From assembly GCA_910586655.1 (NCBI GenBank), contig CAJUIR010000008.1, positions 1 to 53,221 on the forward strand: a stretch of 53,221 nt of DNA. The letters run 5' to 3'. Positions within the stretch are counted from its first letter, which is position 1, and each line of letters begins with the position of its first letter. Source of the stretch: an uncultured Christensenellaceae bacterium. Lineage in GTDB: Bacteria > Bacillota > Clostridia > Christensenellales > Borkfalkiaceae. Positions 35,980 to 44,595 of the stretch are shown piece by piece. The translations under genes and the position numbers were made by a program. The notes under the pieces were generated by a model that saw only the letters and a list, made by a program, of their open reading frames with translations, was not told the origin of the DNA and searched no databases.

Positions 35980-36773
35980 AACTTGCAGTAATCGGAAAGG
36001 ACGTTTCCAAATCTCAAAGCCCCGTCATGCATGCGTTTATTTTAAACGCGATGGGCGAACGTTGTGAATACGACAAGGTATCGATTGCGCCCGAAAGTTT
36101 TGCGAGGCGCGCGGAGGAACTGTTTTCTCGGTACGACGCATTTAACGTGACCATTCCGTTCAAAGCGGAAATCATACCTTTTCTGAAAGAATTAAAGGGG
36201 GACGCGCGCGCGTTCGGCGCGGTGAATACCGTGCTTGCAAAGGATCGGCTCGGATTTAATACCGACGGCTTTGGGTTTTTGCTGATGCTTACGAATGCGA
36301 ATATCTGCACGGCGGATCGGAAAGTTCTGGTTCTCGGCGCGGGCGGCGCGGGAAGGTGTTGTATCAAAAAACTCGCGGAATCGGGCGCGGGCGTTTATGC
36401 TTACGATCGATCGTTTGCACGACTGCAAGCAGTAAAACGCGAAGTGGGCGGGTTTATGCCGCTCAATACAATCGAGGTCATGCCCTTTGACGTGATCGTG
36501 AACTGTACGGGGATCGGTATGCACGATACGGTCGGAAAATCGCCCGTGGGAAACGAACTTCTTTCCAAGTGCGCTACGGCAATCGATTTGATTTACGAGC
36601 CGGAAGAATCGGAATTTCTGCGGCTTGCGCGCATACTCGGCAAACAGACGTTGAACGGAGCCGCCATGCTGTTCTATCAGGCGTATATGAGCGACTGTAT
36701 TTATTTGGGGAAAGAGCCTTCCGCCGCGCAGGCGAAAGAGTTATGGAAAACTTATCGGGAGGAAGACAGATGA
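35973..36773 (+). CDS. aroE: Shikimate 5-dehydrogenase
   Basis: A 266-residue AroE that reduces 3-dehydroshikimate to shikimate with NADPH. The SKSQSPVMHA shikimate site, the FNVTIPFK catalytic lysine segment and the VLGAGGAGRC nucleotide motif are present. The C-terminal NGAAMLFYQA segment is typical. It overlaps aroB by 7 bases and aroQ by ATGA. Confidence 0.95.
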   Translation: MLKLAVIGKDVSKSQSPVMHAFILNAMGERCEYDKVSIAPESFARRAEELFSRYDAFNVTIPFKAEIIPFLKELKGDARAFGAVNTVLAKDRLGFNTDGFGFLLMLTNANICTADRKVLVLGAGGAGRCCIKKLAESGAGVYAYDRSFARLQAVKREVGGFMPLNTIEVMPFDVIVNCTGIGMHDTVGKSPVGNELLSKCATAIDLIYEPEESEFLRLARILGKQTLNGAAMLFYQAYMSDCIYLGKEPSAAQAKELWKTYREEDR

Positions 36774-37192
36774 AACTTCTAATATTGAACGGGGTCAATC
36801 TCAATTTAACGGGAAAGCGCGAACAGGACGTATACGGCGGAGAAACGCTGGAAGAAATCAACGCCCAGTTGCAGGCGTATGCCGAACAACACGGATACGG
36901 CATCGATTGTTTCCAGAGCAATTCGGAAGGAGAGTTGTGTTCGCAGATTCACGGCGCGGAAGGGCAATACGACGGGATCGTACTGAATGCGGGAGCATAT
37001 ACGCATTATTCGCTGGCATTGCGCGACGCGATTGCCGCGGTCAAAGTCCCCGTCGTGGAAGTGCATATGAGCAATGTTCATGCGCGCGAAGAGTTCCGTA
37101 AAAAGTCCGTTTTGACGGAAGTTTGCAAAGGCGAAATTCTCGGTTTCGGAAAAAACAGTTATTTGCTTGCAATGGAGAGTTTCCGTTTATGA
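36770..37192 (+). CDS. aroQ: 3-dehydroquinate dehydratase, type II
   Basis: A 140-residue type II dehydroquinase that makes 3-dehydroshikimate. The NGVNLNLTGKREQDVYG loop with its catalytic region, FQSNSEGEL, NAGAYTHYS and EVHMSNVHAREEF are recognisable. The usual NPGAYTH is NAGAYTH. A GGGAGGAAG site precedes its ATG, which overlaps the aroE stop. The end overlaps aroK. Confidence 0.95.
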   Translation: MKLLILNGVNLNLTGKREQDVYGGETLEEINAQLQAYAEQHGYGIDCFQSNSEGELCSQIHGAEGQYDGIVLNAGAYTHYSLALRDAIAAVKVPVVEVHMSNVHAREEFRKKSVLTEVCKGEILGFGKNSYLLAMESFRL

Positions 37193-37695
37193 ACATTGTG
37201 CTTTGCGGCATGATGGGCGTCGGTAAATCGAGCGTGGGCAGAAGAATCGCGAAAATCGCAAACAGAAAGTGGGTGGATACCGATTGCCTGATCCGAAAAC
37301 GGCACGGAAATATTCCTCACATTTTCGCACGGTACGGCGAAGAATATTTTCGCGGACTGGAAACGGAAGTCGTGCGCGAACTTTCGGGTCAGGACGGTTT
37401 GGTAATCTCGACGGGCGGCGGACTGGTACTGAAAGAGGAGAACTGCGAATTGCTGAAAGCAAACGGAAGTATTGTCTTTCTGAACGCTTCTCTCGGCACG
37501 TTGCTTTCGCGTATCCGCGACGACGGATCGCGTCCTCTGCTGAACGGCGGCGATAAAGCACAGAGACTGAGGGACTTGATGGGCGTGCGGATGCCCGTAT
37601 ATGAAAGCGTTGCGGATCATACTGTGATGACGGATAAAAAATCGGTCGATCGGATCGCACGGGAAATTCTTGCGCTTGCGGAGGAAAACAAATGA
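37189..37695 (+). CDS. aroK: Shikimate kinase
   Basis: A 168-residue shikimate kinase. It has the P-loop GMMGVGKSS (7-15), the substrate-binding VDTDCLI with Asp in the DTD motif, and STGGGLV. The enzyme makes shikimate-3-phosphate with ATP. The start overlaps the aroQ stop (ATGA) and the end overlaps the dehydrogenase gene. Confidence 0.95.
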   Translation: MNIVLCGMMGVGKSSVGRRIAKIANRKWVDTDCLIRKRHGNIPHIFARYGEEYFRGLETEVVRELSGQDGLVISTGGGLVLKEENCELLKANGSIVFLNASLGTLLSRIRDDGSRPLLNGGDKAQRLRDLMGVRMPVYESVADHTVMTDKKSVDRIAREILALAEENK

Positions 37696-38387
37696 AATAT
37701 GCGCTTGTGACGGGCGGTACGCGCGGGATCGGACTTGCGGTTTGTAAATTGCTTGTGCAAAACGGTTATTGTGTAACTGCGCTGTACAGCGGCGGAAGAG
37801 GATTGGAGGAAGCGAAAGAAACCGTTCCCGAAGCCGAGTTCGTGTGTGCGGACGTTGCCAATGAGGAGGCGGTGAAAGCCGTGTTTGAACGATTGAAGCG
37901 GCTCGATCTGCTCGTGAACAATGCCGGCATTGCTTGTTACTCGCAAGTGCAGGATACTTCGTTTGCCGAATTCCGCCGCGTGACGGACGTAAATATCGGG
38001 GGTGCGTTTCTTTGCACCAAATACGCGGTAAAGAAAATGCTGGCAAACGGCGGCGCGATCGTAAATATTTCTTCGGTCTGGGGAGAAACGGGCGGAAGTT
38101 GCGAAAGCGTGTATTCCGCATCCAAGGGTGCGGTGATTGCCTTTACCAAAGCGGTGAGCAAGGAACTTGCGCCGAGCGGCATCACCGTAAATTGCGTGTC
38201 TCCCGGCGTCGTCGATACCGAGATGAACGCACATCTTTCTATTGAAGAAAAAGCGGCTCTCGGTCGGGAAATTCCGCTGGGAAGAATGGGAAGCGCGGAA
38301 GAGATTGCGGCAGCGGTACTGTATTTTGCAAACGCGAAATACGTGACGGGGCAGGTACTCGGCGTAAACGGAGGATTCTATATCTGA
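37692..38387 (+). CDS. Short-chain dehydrogenase/reductase (FabG-like)
   Basis: A 231-residue SDR. It has TGGTRGIG at the N-terminus for NAD(P) binding, LVNNAG, a catalytic serine (NISSVWG) and YSASKGA. It closely resembles FabG 3-oxoacyl-ACP reductases, but its location at the end of the aro operon with no fatty-acid genes leaves the substrate open. It is coupled to aroK (ATGA). The last segment VTGQVLGVNGGF is typical of the family. Confidence 0.88.
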   Translation: MKYALVTGGTRGIGLAVCKLLVQNGYCVTALYSGGRGLEEAKETVPEAEFVCADVANEEAVKAVFERLKRLDLLVNNAGIACYSQVQDTSFAEFRRVTDVNIGGAFLCTKYAVKKMLANGGAIVNISSVWGETGGSCESVYSASKGAVIAFTKAVSKELAPSGITVNCVSPGVVDTEMNAHLSIEEKAALGREIPLGRMGSAEEIAAAVLYFANAKYVTGQVLGVNGGFYI

Positions 38388-38454
38388 ATCTTTCGAAAAA
38401 ATGAGAAAGAAACCGTTTCCGTAAAAGTTTTTTCAAATTTCTGCGCGGCGCGTA

Positions 38455-38482
38455 TTGCGGGAATACGGGAAAATATCATAAT
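38455..38482 (+). promoter_or_regulatory. Possible weak promoter upstream of dgt
   Basis: TTGCGG (38455-38460) and CATAAT (38477-38482) are 16 bases apart. It is the best candidate between fabG-like and dgt, and lies upstream of the terminator at 38510-38540. Confidence 0.3.
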
Positions 38483-38509
38483 TAAAATCAAAAATAACCG
38501 CTTTTGATA

Positions 38510-38540
38510 AAAAAATCTCCTAAAAAAGAGGAGTTTTTTT
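38510..38540 (+). terminator. Terminator or attenuator before dgt
   Basis: CTCCT (38517-38521) pairs with AGGAG (38529-38533), extended by flanking A/T pairs, with a 7-base loop and a T-run. It ends the aro operon, but it lies only 23 bases before the dgt start, with no clear promoter in between. Confidence 0.75.
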
Positions 38541-38563
38541 CTTTTTTGACGAAATAACAGAAT

Positions 38564-39553
38564 ATGAAGGAAATAACCTTTGAAAAGGAACGGGCGTTTT
38601 TGTCTCCTTATGCGAAAAAGTCGGTTGAGAGCAAAGGCCGGTTGCATGAGGAAAGCGCCTGTTCGATGCGCACCGATTTTCAGCGCGACAGAGACCGCAT
38701 TATCTATTCCAAAGCGTTTTTGCGATTAAAGAATAAAACGCAGGTCTTTTTTGCGCCCGACGGCGATCATTATATGTCGCGTCTGACGCATACGCTGGAC
38801 GTTTCGCAAATTGCGCGTTCCTTGGCGCGGTGTCTATCGCTCAATGAAGATTTAACGGAAGCGATCGCGTTGGGACACGATTTGGGACATACGCCGTTCG
38901 GGCACGTCGGCGAGAGGGTGCTGAACGCGCTTTCGCCGCACGGATTCCGCCATAATCAGCAAAGTCTGCGCGTTGTGGACGTGTTGGAAAAAGACGGAAA
39001 AGGACTCAATCTTACGTTTGAAGTGCGCAACGGGATTGTCAACCATACGAAAAGCGGAAGTCCCGCTACGTTGGAGGGCGCGGCAGTGTCGCTTGCCGAC
39101 CGCATCGCTTATATCAATCACGATATCGAGGACGCCATCCGCGCGGGATTTTTAAGAGAAGAAGAACTTCCCGAAGAGGCGGTCCGCGTGTTCGGCAGAG
39201 ATACTTCCGAGCGCATCAACGCCGCGATCCTCGATATTTACGAAGAATCAAAGGGCAAGGATTACGTCCGTATGTCTGAAAAAACGGGACAAGCGCTTGA
39301 TCTGCTGCGGACTTTTATGTTCGAACACGTATACGAACGCGCCAACAAACTCATACAAGAAAGTGCGGAGCGGCTGATCACTAACTTATATACATACTTT
39401 GCGGACCGTCCCGAAGAATTGCCCGAACTTTACCGCAACACAGCCGAGACCGACGTGCCGCGCGCCGTGTGCGATTATCTCTCTTCGATGACGGACAAGT
39501 ATGCGATCGGCGTATTCAACCGATTATTTGTACCGCAGGAGGGGGGCGTATGA
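38564..39553 (+). CDS. dgt: dGTP triphosphohydrolase
   Basis: A 329-residue HD-domain dGTPase-like protein. The N-terminus (LSPYAKKSVESKGR) and DRDRIIYSKAFLRLK are family hallmarks. The metal-binding His and Asp residues occur in HTLDVSQIAR and GHDLGHTPFGH. It hydrolyses dGTP to deoxyguanosine and triphosphate. There is no ribosome-binding site just before the ATG; the nearest GGAG is in the terminator stem about 30 bases upstream. The stop overlaps dnaG. Confidence 0.93.
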   Translation: MKEITFEKERAFLSPYAKKSVESKGRLHEESACSMRTDFQRDRDRIIYSKAFLRLKNKTQVFFAPDGDHYMSRLTHTLDVSQIARSLARCLSLNEDLTEAIALGHDLGHTPFGHVGERVLNALSPHGFRHNQQSLRVVDVLEKDGKGLNLTFEVRNGIVNHTKSGSPATLEGAAVSLADRIAYINHDIEDAIRAGFLREEELPEEAVRVFGRDTSERINAAILDIYEESKGKDYVRMSEKTGQALDLLRTFMFEHVYERANKLIQESAERLITNLYTYFADRPEELPELYRNTAETDVPRAVCDYLSSMTDKYAIGVFNRLFVPQEGGV

Positions 39554-41349
39554 AAAGTTACCGTCCCGAATACGCAGAGTTTCTGCGCGTACTCAAAGAG
39601 AAAAACGATCTGGTAGACGTTATCGGTTCCTATTTGAAGTTGGAACGGCGCGGTTACGATTACTGGGCTTGCTGCCCTTTTCATCATGAAAAAACGCCGT
39701 CCTTTCACATCAACGCGGCGGACAAGTACTATCATTGTTTCGGATGCGGAGAATCGGGCGATGTGATCGGATTCGTGAAGGGATACGAAAACGTCGACTA
39801 CGCGCAGGCGGTGCAGATCTTGGCGGCGCGCGCGGGATTGGAAGTCCCCGCTTACGATGATCGGTCTGCCGAAGAGGCAGCCGAAAAAAAGAAAAAACGC
39901 GACAGATTGTTAAGCCTTTGCAAAGATGCGGCGCGGTTTTATCTGAAAAATCTGTATTCGGGACGCGCGGAGAAACATCTTGCGTATTTAGCCCAAAGGG
40001 GGTTTTCGCCGTCGACGATGAAGAAGTTCGGGCTCGGCGCGTCGCTTGATTTCGATTCGCTTCCCTCTCACCTATTGGCGCAGGGGTATACGGCGGAGGA
40101 GTGTACGGAAAGCGGCGTCTGTGCGAAAACGGATGACGGAAGAATGTTCGATTCGCTGGGCGGACGGCTTATCATCCCCGTCATCAACCACATGGACGAA
40201 GTGATCGCTTTCGGCGGACGGCTGTTGGAAAAGAGCGACCGCGCCAAATACAAGAACACGCGCGAGACTGCGCTGTTTAATAAGAGTAAAAATTTATATA
40301 ACGTCAATCTTTTAAAAAAAGAGAAACGCGCGGGCGGACTCTCTTCCGTCATTATGGTGGAGGGATATATGGACGCGATCTCCCTTTACGAGGCCGGATT
40401 TAAAAACGTCGTGGCAAGTATGGGAACCTCTCTCACCAAAGAGCAGGCGCGGCTTTGCAAGCGTTATACCGAAAACGTGTTCATCAGTTACGACGGCGAT
40501 TTTGCAGGGCAGAAAGCCAATTTGCGCGGGCTTGACATCTTCAAACAGGAAGGACTGAAAGTGCGCGTTGTGCCCATGCCCGACGGATTGGATCCCGACG
40601 ACGTGATCCGTAAACGCGGCGCAGAGGGGTATCGGGATTGTTTGGAACACGCGATGCCGCTCATCGATTACAGGATCTTTTCCGTTCAACGAAAATACGA
40701 TCTGCAAAAAACGGATGAAAAACGGGACTTTGTCCGCGAAGCGCTGCCCATCGTACGGGAAGCGGAGAGCGCGACCGAGCGGGAAGAACTTCTCAAAAAA
40801 GTTTCGGAAGTTTCGGGCGTGACGCTGTCCGCGCTGCTGCGCGATTTGGACGCGTTGCCGAACGCGCCCGCGGCGGGAGCGGTAAAGCCCGAAATCGTAA
40901 GAGAAGAAAACGTTTGGGCTGTAAAAAAGGCGGCGAGATTCGTGCTGGCGGCGTGCCTGCTTTCAAAGCCTTATTCGCTGGATTGCAATTTGCGCGAAAT
41001 CGAATTTACGGACGAAGAACACTGCGCGATCGCAGGGTATATTGTCGAGGGCAGGGAAGCGGGAATGCTTCGCGCGAGCGGAATTTTTGATTTGCTCGGT
41101 TCGGATTCGGCGGAATTGTGCGAGATCCTCAATCTCGATTACGGCGATAATCTTGACGGCGAGCAAGGGAAATCGTATTTTGACGACAGCGTTGCCGTGT
41201 TGCGGCGAAAGACGCTTGCGGATAAAAAAGCCTTTGAAACGGAAAAATTGGCGCAGGCGCAGACGGCGGAGGAGAAGAGAGAAATCCTCTCGCGTATCGA
41301 CGAATATACCAGGAAGATGAAAAACATTCGCATCGGAGGAAGAATATGA
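39550..41349 (+). CDS. dnaG: DNA primase
   Basis: A 599-residue DnaG. The N-terminal zinc-binding CHC2 domain (CCPFHHEKTPSFH, then CFGCGESG) binds the template, and the TOPRIM core holds MVEGYMDA and FISYDGDFAGQ. The C-terminal helicase-interacting domain follows. The ATG was chosen because it overlaps the dgt stop and follows a GGAGGGGGG run. Its stop overlaps rpoD. The classic dgt-dnaG-rpoD order is preserved. Confidence 0.97.
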   Translation: MKSYRPEYAEFLRVLKEKNDLVDVIGSYLKLERRGYDYWACCPFHHEKTPSFHINAADKYYHCFGCGESGDVIGFVKGYENVDYAQAVQILAARAGLEVPAYDDRSAEEAAEKKKKRDRLLSLCKDAARFYLKNLYSGRAEKHLAYLAQRGFSPSTMKKFGLGASLDFDSLPSHLLAQGYTAEECTESGVCAKTDDGRMFDSLGGRLIIPVINHMDEVIAFGGRLLEKSDRAKYKNTRETALFNKSKNLYNVNLLKKEKRAGGLSSVIMVEGYMDAISLYEAGFKNVVASMGTSLTKEQARLCKRYTENVFISYDGDFAGQKANLRGLDIFKQEGLKVRVVPMPDGLDPDDVIRKRGAEGYRDCLEHAMPLIDYRIFSVQRKYDLQKTDEKRDFVREALPIVREAESATEREELLKKVSEVSGVTLSALLRDLDALPNAPAAGAVKPEIVREENVWAVKKAARFVLAACLLSKPYSLDCNLREIEFTDEEHCAIAGYIVEGREAGMLRASGIFDLLGSDSAELCEILNLDYGDNLDGEQGKSYFDDSVAVLRRKTLADKKAFETEKLAQAQTAEEKREILSRIDEYTRKMKNIRIGGRI

Positions 41350-42401
41350 GCGTATCGGAACAACAACTCAGTGAATTGATCGGCAGCATCGCAGACGCAA
41401 GAAAAATGCAGGGCAGTATTTCAACCAACGCGCTTTGCGACGCATTGGAGCGGTTTCAGTTGACGCCGCCGCAGATCGAACTCGTTTATAAATCGCTGCC
41501 CGATATGGGCATTATGATCGTGGACGAGGACGAGCGCGATAAAGAACTGTTCGAGCAGGCGCTTTCGGACATCGGCTTGGATGATCCCGTAAAGATGTAT
41601 TTGAAGGATATCGGCAAAGTACCTCTTTTGACGGGCGAAGAAGAAATCGAACTTGCACGCAGAATGCAGGAGGGCGACGAAGCAGCGAAAAAGCGGCTTT
41701 CCGAGGCAAACCTTCGTCTTGTCGTTTCCATTGCGAAACGTTACGTCGGGCGCGGCATGCTGTTTTTAGATCTCATTCAAGAGGGCAATTTGGGATTGAT
41801 GAAAGCAGTGGAAAAGTTCGATTATCAGAAGGGATTTAAATTTTCGACTTATGCAACGTGGTGGATCCGTCAATCGATCACCCGTGCGATCGCCGATCAG
41901 GCGAGAACCATTCGCATTCCCGTTCATATGGTGGAAACGATCAATAAATTGACGCGTGTTTCCCGTATGTTGACGCAGGATCTGGGCAGAGAACCCGCCC
42001 CCGAAGAAATTGCCGAGGCAATGGGCGTGGACGTTGCCAAGGTACGCGAGATCCGTAAAATCGCGCAGGATCCCGTTTCGCTGGAAACACCCATCGGCGA
42101 GGAGGAGGATTCCCATCTCGGCGACTTTATCGAGGACGATAAGACGCAGACGCCGGGGGATTCGGTTGTATTTATCATGCTCAAAGAGCAACTGCTCGGC
42201 GTTTTGGATACGCTTACGCCGCGCGAAGAAAAAGTGTTGCGTTTGCGTTACGGCATCGACGACGGGAAGCCCCGTACGCTTGAAGAAGTGGGCAGAGAGT
42301 TTAACGTGACCCGTGAGCGGATTCGTCAGATCGAAGCAAAAGCCCTTCGGAAACTTCGCCATCCCAGCCGCAGTAAAAAACTGAAAGATTTTCTCGATTG
42401 A
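41346..42401 (+). CDS. rpoD: Primary sigma factor SigA (RpoD)
   Basis: A 351-residue housekeeping sigma factor. After a short N-terminal segment of about 80 residues come regions 1.2 and 2 (DLIQEGNLGLMKAVEKFDY, TYATWWIRQSITRAI), region 3, and region 4 (EEVGREFNVTRERIRQIEAK). It recognises TTGACA/TATAAT promoters, which fits the promoters in this window. The ATG overlaps the dnaG stop, and the stop overlaps the trmK ATG. Confidence 0.97.
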   Translation: MSVSEQQLSELIGSIADARKMQGSISTNALCDALERFQLTPPQIELVYKSLPDMGIMIVDEDERDKELFEQALSDIGLDDPVKMYLKDIGKVPLLTGEEEIELARRMQEGDEAAKKRLSEANLRLVVSIAKRYVGRGMLFLDLIQEGNLGLMKAVEKFDYQKGFKFSTYATWWIRQSITRAIADQARTIRIPVHMVETINKLTRVSRMLTQDLGREPAPEEIAEAMGVDVAKVREIRKIAQDPVSLETPIGEEEDSHLGDFIEDDKTQTPGDSVVFIMLKEQLLGVLDTLTPREEKVLRLRYGIDDGKPRTLEEVGREFNVTRERIRQIEAKALRKLRHPSRSKKLKDFLD

Positions 42402-43069
42402 TGACGAAGCGGATTTCGGTCATCTGTTCGTATCTTCCGAAGGCGCGCGTCTTTGCGGACGTTGGATGCGATCACGGTTACTGTACGGAATATATGCTGA
42501 AAAACGGGTTGTGCGAAAGGGCGTATATTTCCGATATCAGCAAAGGAAGTCTCCAAAAAGCCGAGAAATTATTGTCTCGGTTTATCGAAGAAGGGACCTG
42601 CATTCCCGTCTGTGCGGACGGATTGAGCGGAATAAACGAACCTTGCGACTGCGTATTGATTGCGGGAATGGGCGGCGAAGAGATCGTTCACATTCTTTCG
42701 ACAACTCCGCTTCCTGAACGCTTCGTGTTGCAGCCCATGAAAAATGCGGAGAAAGTGAGGGCGTTCTTGCTTTCGCGCGGGGCGTCGATTTCGGAAGATT
42801 TTACTTTTTACGACGGAAAATATTACGACCTGATTGCAGGCGATGCGGACGGCGGCGGTCGGCAAGACCGTTATACCGATTTTGAATTGACGTTCGGACG
42901 GGGGAATCTCAAAGCGCCGTCGGATGATTTTTTAAACATGGTGCGCACGGAGCGCGATAAACTGCGCGCGCGGCTTTCCCATAAAATGAGCGCCAATTCC
43001 CGCGCGGAACTTTCGGAACGATTAAGATATTACGAGGAGGTAGCGGATGTATTTGAAGACGATTTATAA
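42401..43069 (+). CDS. trmK: tRNA (adenine22-N1)-methyltransferase
   Basis: A 222-residue TrmK-type methyltransferase that methylates adenine 22 of tRNA using S-adenosylmethionine. The motif I is VFADVGCDHGY, and a C-terminal coiled coil is expected from the charged end. The ATG overlaps the rpoD stop (TGATG), and the end overlaps the Nif3 gene by 23 bases, the conserved order in Bacillota. Confidence 0.92.
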   Translation: MTKRISVICSYLPKARVFADVGCDHGYCTEYMLKNGLCERAYISDISKGSLQKAEKLLSRFIEEGTCIPVCADGLSGINEPCDCVLIAGMGGEEIVHILSTTPLPERFVLQPMKNAEKVRAFLLSRGASISEDFTFYDGKYYDLIAGDADGGGRQDRYTDFELTFGRGNLKAPSDDFLNMVRTERDKLRARLSHKMSANSRAELSERLRYYEEVADVFEDDL

Positions 43070-43832
43070 AGCCGCCGATTCGATCGCGCCCTTTGCGCTT
43101 TCGAAAGAGTATTGCGAAACATACGGCGCGCACGACAACAGCGGAATTCAACTCGACTGCGGAAACGAGATCAAGCGCGTGCTGTTTTCGCTCGATTTGA
43201 GCGCGGCGGCGATTTCGCGGGCAAAAGCGTCGGGCGCAAATTGCATTGTAACGCATCATCCTGCGATTTTTTATCCGCTTTCCTCGTTGGAAGCAGAGGG
43301 TGCGGGAAAAGAAATTTTAGAATGTGCAAAAAACGGAATTTCGGTTCTTTCCGCCCATCTGAATTTAGACTGTGCGGAAGGCGGGATCGACGACTGCCTG
43401 TCGGAAGGACTGACGGGCGGGAGACCGGAGCGCGTGATGCATCCGCTCGCCGTCGGAGGTTACGGAAAGACGGGGACAATCACGCCGTGCGCGTTTGAAC
43501 GCTTTTTGAATGCCGTGAGTCAGCGGTTTCATACCCAAAGAATGATCGCATACGGCGGCGGTACGGTAAAAAAAATCGCAAGTTTTTGCGGCGCGGGAAT
43601 GGACGGGGATTCAGTGGCGTTTACCCTAAAAAGCGGAGCGGATACGTTCGTTTCTTCCGACGGAAAACATCATTGCATCAAAGAGTTAGCGGAAAATGGC
43701 GTGAACGTTATATTGCTGCCGCATTATGCGGCGGAGCAGTACGGTTTCACCCGTTTTTATGAAAAATTTCAAAAAATTTTAAAGGAAGCGGACGTCTGCG
43801 CAGAATTGTTTACGGACGAACGTTTTCTGTAA
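43047..43832 (+). CDS. Nif3/DUF34 dinuclear-metal protein
   Basis: A 261-residue Nif3-family protein (YqfO-like). The metal-binding motif VTHHPAIFYP and the later LLPHYAAEQYG with its His and Glu are present, with a HLNLDCAEGGI segment between. The length shows that the inserted PII-like domain of Bacillus YqfO is missing. The function is not firmly known; it has been suggested to act as a hydrolase or metal-related chaperone. It is conserved with trmK. Confidence 0.9.
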   Translation: MYLKTIYKAADSIAPFALSKEYCETYGAHDNSGIQLDCGNEIKRVLFSLDLSAAAISRAKASGANCIVTHHPAIFYPLSSLEAEGAGKEILECAKNGISVLSAHLNLDCAEGGIDDCLSEGLTGGRPERVMHPLAVGGYGKTGTITPCAFERFLNAVSQRFHTQRMIAYGGGTVKKIASFCGAGMDGDSVAFTLKSGADTFVSSDGKHHCIKELAENGVNVILLPHYAAEQYGFTRFYEKFQKILKEADVCAELFTDERFL

Positions 43833-43842
43833 GGAGTAGATT

Positions 43843-44544
43843 ATGTTGGCATTAAAAGAATTGTTGGAGTATCAGAAAGTAGACGGCGAACTGCGCAAAA
43901 TCGAGCAGGAGATCGCAGGCAGCGAAGAGAGAAAAAAGTATATGCAAGCCAAAAAGTTTATGGAAAGCGCAAGGGAAAAACTCGAAGCGCAGGATAAACG
44001 CGCGGTGGAATTCAAGGCAATGCGCGACCGCTTGATCGAACGTTGCGAGGAGAGTTCCAAAGCGATCGACGAGTATTCGGAACTTGACGAAATGTTGGAA
44101 GGCGGCGGCGATATTTCTTTCTATAAAAAGAATGCGCAGGCAATGGTGGAACGGATCCGCGCATTGAAAAACGAACTGAATACTTTGCTGACGGATATCA
44201 ACAATGCGACGGAAGAATATAAAAAATTAAAAGAACAGACCATTTCCATGCAGAAGCAATTCAAGGAATACAGCGAGAAGTTCAAGGAGGTGAAGGGTTC
44301 GCGCGCGGACGAGGCGGGCGAAATCAGTCAGAAACTCGAAAAACTCGGAAAGAAAATTCCTGCCGATACGTTGGAAAAATATCTGCAAAAGAGGAAGGAA
44401 CGCATCTTCCCCGTGTTGGTGCCTCTTACGGGCGGCGGATGTGTCTGCGGTATGGGATTATCGCTCGCACAGCAGGGGAAACTCGACGGCGGAAACGTGA
44501 TCGAATGCGAACATTGCCGCAGATTTATTTATAAACCGGAATAA
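43843..44544 (+). CDS. Coiled-coil protein with C-terminal zinc ribbon
   Basis: A 233-residue protein with a long N-terminal coiled coil (about residues 5-160, rich in Glu, Lys and Arg) and a C-terminal zinc-ribbon (CVCGMGLSL and CEHCRRFIY). It belongs to the CdsZ/C4-type zinc-ribbon family that follows Nif3 in many Bacillota and related bacteria. The role is unclear; a nucleic acid or ribosome-related function has been proposed for relatives. AAGGAGTAG precedes its start. Confidence 0.82.
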   Translation: MLALKELLEYQKVDGELRKIEQEIAGSEERKKYMQAKKFMESAREKLEAQDKRAVEFKAMRDRLIERCEESSKAIDEYSELDEMLEGGGDISFYKKNAQAMVERIRALKNELNTLLTDINNATEEYKKLKEQTISMQKQFKEYSEKFKEVKGSRADEAGEISQKLEKLGKKIPADTLEKYLQKRKERIFPVLVPLTGGGCVCGMGLSLAQQGKLDGGNVIECEHCRRFIYKPE

Positions 44545-44564
44545 CGGTACGGGCAAATTAAACG

Positions 44565-44595
44565 CGTTTTGCATACGATGGAAGTATGCAAAACG
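44565..44595. promoter_or_regulatory. Perfect 12-bp inverted repeat spanning the alr start codon
   Basis: CGTTTTGCATAC (44565-44576) and GTATGCAAAACG (44584-44595) are exact reverse complements with a 7-base spacer. The alr ATG (44586-44588) lies in the right arm. In RNA the start codon would be paired; in DNA the repeat could be a repressor site. Confidence 0.75.
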
